From positions 1 through 64,000 of the forward strand of contig NZ_SHMH01000010.1 of NCBI RefSeq assembly GCF_004283755.1: 64,000 nt of DNA, read 5' to 3'. This DNA comes from Pseudoxanthomonas winnipegensis (GTDB taxonomy: Bacteria; Pseudomonadota; Gammaproteobacteria; Xanthomonadales; Xanthomonadaceae). Position 1 is the stretch's first letter, and every line of letters starts with the position of its first letter. The notes beneath the pieces were generated by a model. That model was not told the origin of the DNA, did no database searches, and worked only from the letters and a program-made list of their open reading frames with translations. The position numbers and the translations under genes were made by a program. Positions 60,994 to 64,000 of this stretch are shown here, one piece after another.

Positions 60994-63347
60994 GCCGCCG
61001 CGCTCTTGGCATCGCCCAGCTGGCGCAGGTCCTCGATGATCTGGCGCTGCGAGAGCAGGCTCAGGTCGATCACTTCGCGCGCCTGGGCCACGTAGTAGGC
61101 CAGCTGCTCATCGCTGCGCGCCAGCGACTTGTCCAGCGCCTGCTCGATGCCCTGCAGGCGCTCGGTCAGTTCCGCGTTGGCCTGGCCGAACTGGGCCACC
61201 GCCGCGCCGAAGGCATCGCCCAGGCTGGCCACTTCGGTGGCGCTGGCGCCGACCTGCGCGGCGGCCTGTTCCAGCTTGCCGGTCTGCGCCTCGACATGGT
61301 CGGTGAAGCGCGTGCCGACGCGTTCCAGCAGCTGCGCCGAGGTGGAGACCAGGGCGTCGATCGCGCCGCGCTGCTCGGTGGAGGCGTGGTTGACAGCGTC
61401 CAGCAGTGTGTCCAGCGTGGACATCAGCTGGTTGCGTTCGGCCAGCAGCTCGGTGTCGCGCACCATGGAGTCGGAGAGCTTCTGGCGCAGTTCGGCGATG
61501 ACCTCGGCCGCTGCGCGCGGCGCCTCGGCGGCGGCATCGACCAGGCGCGTGATCTGGGCGATGGTCTCCTGCGCATGCGTCTGCGCCTGGCCGGTGATCG
61601 CCTCGGCGGTCCGCGCCAGGGTGTCGCAGATGGCCTGCTGGCGCTGCGCGGTCTCGGCGCCGGCCTGTCGCCATTCCTCGTGCAGGGCCTGATGGGTCGA
61701 GGCGAGCGCCTCGGACCAGGCGGCCAGGCGCTGCCCGTCCTGCGCGGCCAGCGCGTCCTGCAGCGCGCTGTGCGAGCGGGTCAGCGTCTGCGCCACGGTG
61801 GCGGTGTGCTGGTCGAAGGCCGCGGCCGCCTCGCGCAGCTGATGCGCGTGCTGTTCGGCCTGCTGGGCCAGCGCCTCGCGCAGCTGCTGCTGGGTGTCCT
61901 CGGCGCTGCGCGCCACGGCGCCGGCGTGCGTGTCGAAGGCGCTGGCCGCCTGCGCGCTATGCCGCGCGAACGCGGCGCTGGCCGCCTCCATCTGCGCGCC
62001 GCCGCGTTCGGCCTGGGCGGTCAGGGTGTCGTGCAGCTGCGCCTGCGCCTGCCGGGCGTGGTCCAGCAGCGCGGCGGCGTGGGTCTGGAACGCGGCCCCG
62101 GCCTGCTCCAGCGCCTGCGCGTGCTGCGCGGCCTGGGCCGCGTGCAGCTCGCGCTGCTGGGCCAGGGCCTGGGTCCACTGCGTGTCGAGCTGCTGCGCGG
62201 TGCCGTCCAGGCGCGCGCCGATGGCCTCGACCGTGCGCGTGGCGTGCGTGGACAGCGCCTGGCCGGCGCCGTCCAGCGCCTGCTGCAGGGCATCGACCTG
62301 CGCGGCGTGGGCCTGGCGCTGCGCATCGAGCGCGGCAGTCCAGCTGTCGCGGGCCGCGCTGGTGGCGCCGGCGAAGCCCTTGTCCAGCGCGTCGAGCTGC
62401 TGCTGCACCGCCTCGCGCACGCTGGCCTGCAGCGTCTGCGCGTCGCGCGCCAGGCCGGTGAGGGTGCGTTCGACCACCGGCTGCAGCGCGGCGTTCACGG
62501 CCTGCGCGCTGTCGGCGACGCTGGCGGCCAGCGCGCGGGCCAGCACCTCGCTCAGCTGCACGTGCGCGGCCTCGGTCCGGGCATGCAGGACCTCGTGGCG
62601 TTCGACCAGCTGCGCGTGGGTGGTGCTGCTGTGGGTCTGGATGGTCTGCATCAGCGCGCCGAGCTGCTCGATCAGCTGCGGCATCAGCGCGGTCTGCGCC
62701 TGCTGCAGGCGGAAGGCCTCCTCCTGCCGATGCGCGCGCGAGTGCGGATGCAGCGTGGTGGCGATGGCCGCATCCAGCCGCTGCACGGCCTCCAGGCGCT
62801 CGCGCCGGCACAGCGCCGAGAGCAGGCCCAGCATCGCCGAGGTCGCCACGCCGGCGATCGAGGTGCCGAAGGCGAAGCCCAGGCCCTTCACCGGCGCGGC
62901 CAGCGAGCCGCGCATGGCCTGCAGGTCGATCGCGCTCTCCAGCGCCAGGCCGGTGCCGCGCAGCGTGGCCATCATGCCCAGCAGCGTGCCGAGCATGCCC
63001 AGCAGCACCAGCAGGCCGGTCAGGTACGGCGTCAGCGTCGGCGCCGGCAGGGCCACGCGCGCGCCTTCGATGCGCAGGCGCACCGGTTGGCGCAGGCTGG
63101 GGGCGAGCCGTTCCAGCCAGGCCGCCACGCCCGAGGCCGCGGCGGGGTCCTCGGCCAGGGCCAGCTCCAGCGTGCGCGTGGCCTGGCGGTAGCGGTGGAG
63201 CTCGATCGCGCCGGCGATGTAACAGGCGGCGATCACCAGCGACACCGCCACGCCCAGCGCGTTGTTGCCGAGGTAGCCGGCGCCGACCCAGGCCACGGCG
63301 AGCAGGCCCAGGAGGAAGACGATCAGGTTCAGGACGGTTCTTGGCAT
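60990..63347 (-). CDS. DUF802 protein: MotA/ExbB-like membrane part with long coiled-coil tail (ZorA-like)
   Basis: A 785-residue protein. Four membrane helices lie at about 4-25, 29-50, 106-129 and 155-180. The last two carry MotA/TolQ/ExbB-like GLLVLLGMLGTLLGMMATLR and GLGFAFGTSIAGVATSAMLG. After residue 190 comes nearly 580 residues of Ala/Gln/His-rich predicted coiled coil with repeated TQLxxxAxAxxxxxHxxQ-like heptads. This is the layout of ZorA, whose tail extends into the cytoplasm. The start at 63347 overlaps DUF3348 by 19 bases; the frame upstream is shadow. DUF802 covers part of the tail. Confidence 0.88.
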   Translation of the reverse strand: MPRTVLNLIVFLLGLLAVAWVGAGYLGNNALGVAVSLVIAACYIAGAIELHRYRQATRTLELALAEDPAAASGVAAWLERLAPSLRQPVRLRIEGARVALPAPTLTPYLTGLLVLLGMLGTLLGMMATLRGTGLALESAIDLQAMRGSLAAPVKGLGFAFGTSIAGVATSAMLGLLSALCRRERLEAVQRLDAAIATTLHPHSRAHRQEEAFRLQQAQTALMPQLIEQLGALMQTIQTHSSTTHAQLVERHEVLHARTEAAHVQLSEVLARALAASVADSAQAVNAALQPVVERTLTGLARDAQTLQASVREAVQQQLDALDKGFAGATSAARDSWTAALDAQRQAHAAQVDALQQALDGAGQALSTHATRTVEAIGARLDGTAQQLDTQWTQALAQQRELHAAQAAQHAQALEQAGAAFQTHAAALLDHARQAQAQLHDTLTAQAERGGAQMEAASAAFARHSAQAASAFDTHAGAVARSAEDTQQQLREALAQQAEQHAHQLREAAAAFDQHTATVAQTLTRSHSALQDALAAQDGQRLAAWSEALASTHQALHEEWRQAGAETAQRQQAICDTLARTAEAITGQAQTHAQETIAQITRLVDAAAEAPRAAAEVIAELRQKLSDSMVRDTELLAERNQLMSTLDTLLDAVNHASTEQRGAIDALVSTSAQLLERVGTRFTDHVEAQTGKLEQAAAQVGASATEVASLGDAFGAAVAQFGQANAELTERLQGIEQALDKSLARSDEQLAYYVAQAREVIDLSLLSQRQIIEDLRQLGDAKSAAA

Positions 63348-64000
63348 GAAGGCATCAACGAAGGCGTGAGCGCCGCGAGCAGCGCATCGATCGGTTGGAA
63401 GCGCAGGTCCAGCTCGGCCAGCAGCGCACGCTGCATGTCCTGGGCGAAGGTCTGCAGCCAGGCAGGCATCTGCGCGGCGTCGGTTGGGGGGGCGCTGGCC
63501 GGGACGGCGTCGGCCTCGGCCGGGCGCAGACGCAGGAAGTGCTGTTCCAGCAGCGCCGGGGCCGCGGCCAGCGCGGTCTGCTCGCGCGGGCTCAGGGTCG
63601 ATTCCATCACCGCGTCGACCTCGGCCAGCCGCGCCAGCGCCGCCGGGCCGTGGCCGAGCATGTCGCGCAGGCGGCCGCGCAGCAGGCCGGTGGTGGCCAG
63701 CATGGCGCGCTGGTGGGCCAGGTAGCGTTGGCGGAACACGGCGAAGTCCACGGCCAGGTCCAGGCTTGTGCCTTCGCCGGCAGCCTTGTCCAGGCGCCGC
63801 TGGATGGCCGCGGCCAGCTCGCGGTCCTCGCGGATCGCCGCGGCCAGGGCGGCGCGCTGGGCATGGCAGGCGTCGGCCTCGGCGGCGTCGAAGCGCGGGC
63901 CGTCGGCGGCCGGCGGCGGCCCGCCGTCCAGCGCCCGCGACAGGGCGACCGCGCGGTTCCAGTTCACCCACTGCGCCAGCCGCTCGGGCAGCGCCGGCGG
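63329..64000 (-). CDS. DUF3348 domain protein (5' end beyond window)
   Basis: At least 223 residues, continuing past the right edge. Helical, cytoplasmic-looking: NWNRAVALSRALDGG, AQRAALAAAIREDRELAAAI, FRQRYLAHQRAMLATTGLLR and a C-terminal PAWLQTFAQDMQRALLAELD. This pattern fits DUF3348. The in-frame GTG at 63967 is not accepted as start because the frame stays open to 64000 (ALPERLAQWVNWNRA). It overlaps the DUF802 gene by 19 bases. It probably is the first or second gene of the motor operon. Confidence 0.82.
   Translation of the reverse strand, partial: PPALPERLAQWVNWNRAVALSRALDGGPPPAADGPRFDAAEADACHAQRAALAAAIREDRELAAAIQRRLDKAAGEGTSLDLAVDFAVFRQRYLAHQRAMLATTGLLRGRLRDMLGHGPAALARLAEVDAVMESTLSPREQTALAAAPALLEQHFLRLRPAEADAVPASAPPTDAAQMPAWLQTFAQDMQRALLAELDLRFQPIDALLAALTPSLMPSCQEPS

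Noticed and set aside
60990..63971. A very long open frame (993 codons) that reads through the DUF802 gene and beyond its start
   Set aside because: The first 208 residues are Arg/Pro-rich and antiparallel in composition to DUF3348; the true start is at 63347, where the membrane part begins.

Overview
The window is about 70% G+C, densely coded and shows no tRNA or rRNA gene that I can find. Its proteins (the RpoH sequence, an XAC0095-like protein, FepA-type receptor, PriA and an SDR that closely resembles xanthomonad homologues) point to a gammaproteobacterium of the Xanthomonadaceae (Xanthomonas / Stenotrophomonas / Pseudoxanthomonas / Lysobacter group). The genus cannot be decided from the sequence alone. 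This is ordinary chromosome with a small mobile scar at the left edge.

Layout. 0-1.4 kb: the right end of an IS3-family insertion sequence, then a two-gene unit encoding a secreted HELGHH zinc protease and a second secreted protein. 1.4-11.2 kb: M28 peptidase, XAC0095-like protein, OprB-type sugar porin, RibD-like reductase, TspO, acetyltransferase, YbaK-type tRNA deacylase. 11.5-14.3 kb: a DUF1800/DUF1501 secreted pair. 14.4-19.4 kb: glycine-zipper protein, DUF3147, an amidohydrolase-like lipid-anchored or secreted protein with an altered active site, DUF3597, RCC1-repeat protein, NADPH-FMN reductase. 19.5-25.2 kb: two tandemly duplicated secreted esterases and a penicillin/AHL acylase, with a fragment of the acylase 3' end preserved at the duplication junction. 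25.4-35.3 kb: three glycoside hydrolases (GH16, GH5 with CBM, GH2/GH5-like), purine nucleoside permease and a diguanylate cyclase. 35-41 kb: VOC protein, a second diguanylate cyclase, EEP phosphatase, gnd, zinc-ribbon protein. 41.4-46.5 kb: rpoH, then a FepA-like receptor translationally coupled to a siderophore-esterase-like gene. 46.7-57.7 kb: NDH-2, priA, a membrane-tethered sigma-like protein with a DUF3106 partner, DUF3667, MATE exporter, SppA. 57.9-59.1 kb: GNAT protein and a short-chain dehydrogenase that has lost its catalytic residues. 59.6-64.0 kb (running off the right edge): a four-gene operon on the minus strand (DUF3348, DUF802, OmpA/MotB-like, DUF2894).

The most interesting candidate system is that last operon. 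The DUF802 protein has a MotA/ExbB-like four-helix membrane part followed by almost 600 residues of predicted coiled coil. Its 4-bp-overlapping partner has a single membrane helix carrying an Asp and an OmpA-type peptidoglycan-binding domain. That is the architecture of an ion-driven rotary motor of the ZorAB/MotAB type, here linked to two unknown proteins instead of the known Zorya effectors.

Two families of palindromic intergenic repeats are scattered through the window: a REP-like GTTCCCGCGAAAGCGGGAAC family, and a larger MITE-like family at 42.6-42.9 kb and 59.2-59.6 kb. All product assignments come from reading the translated sequences; no database search was run.
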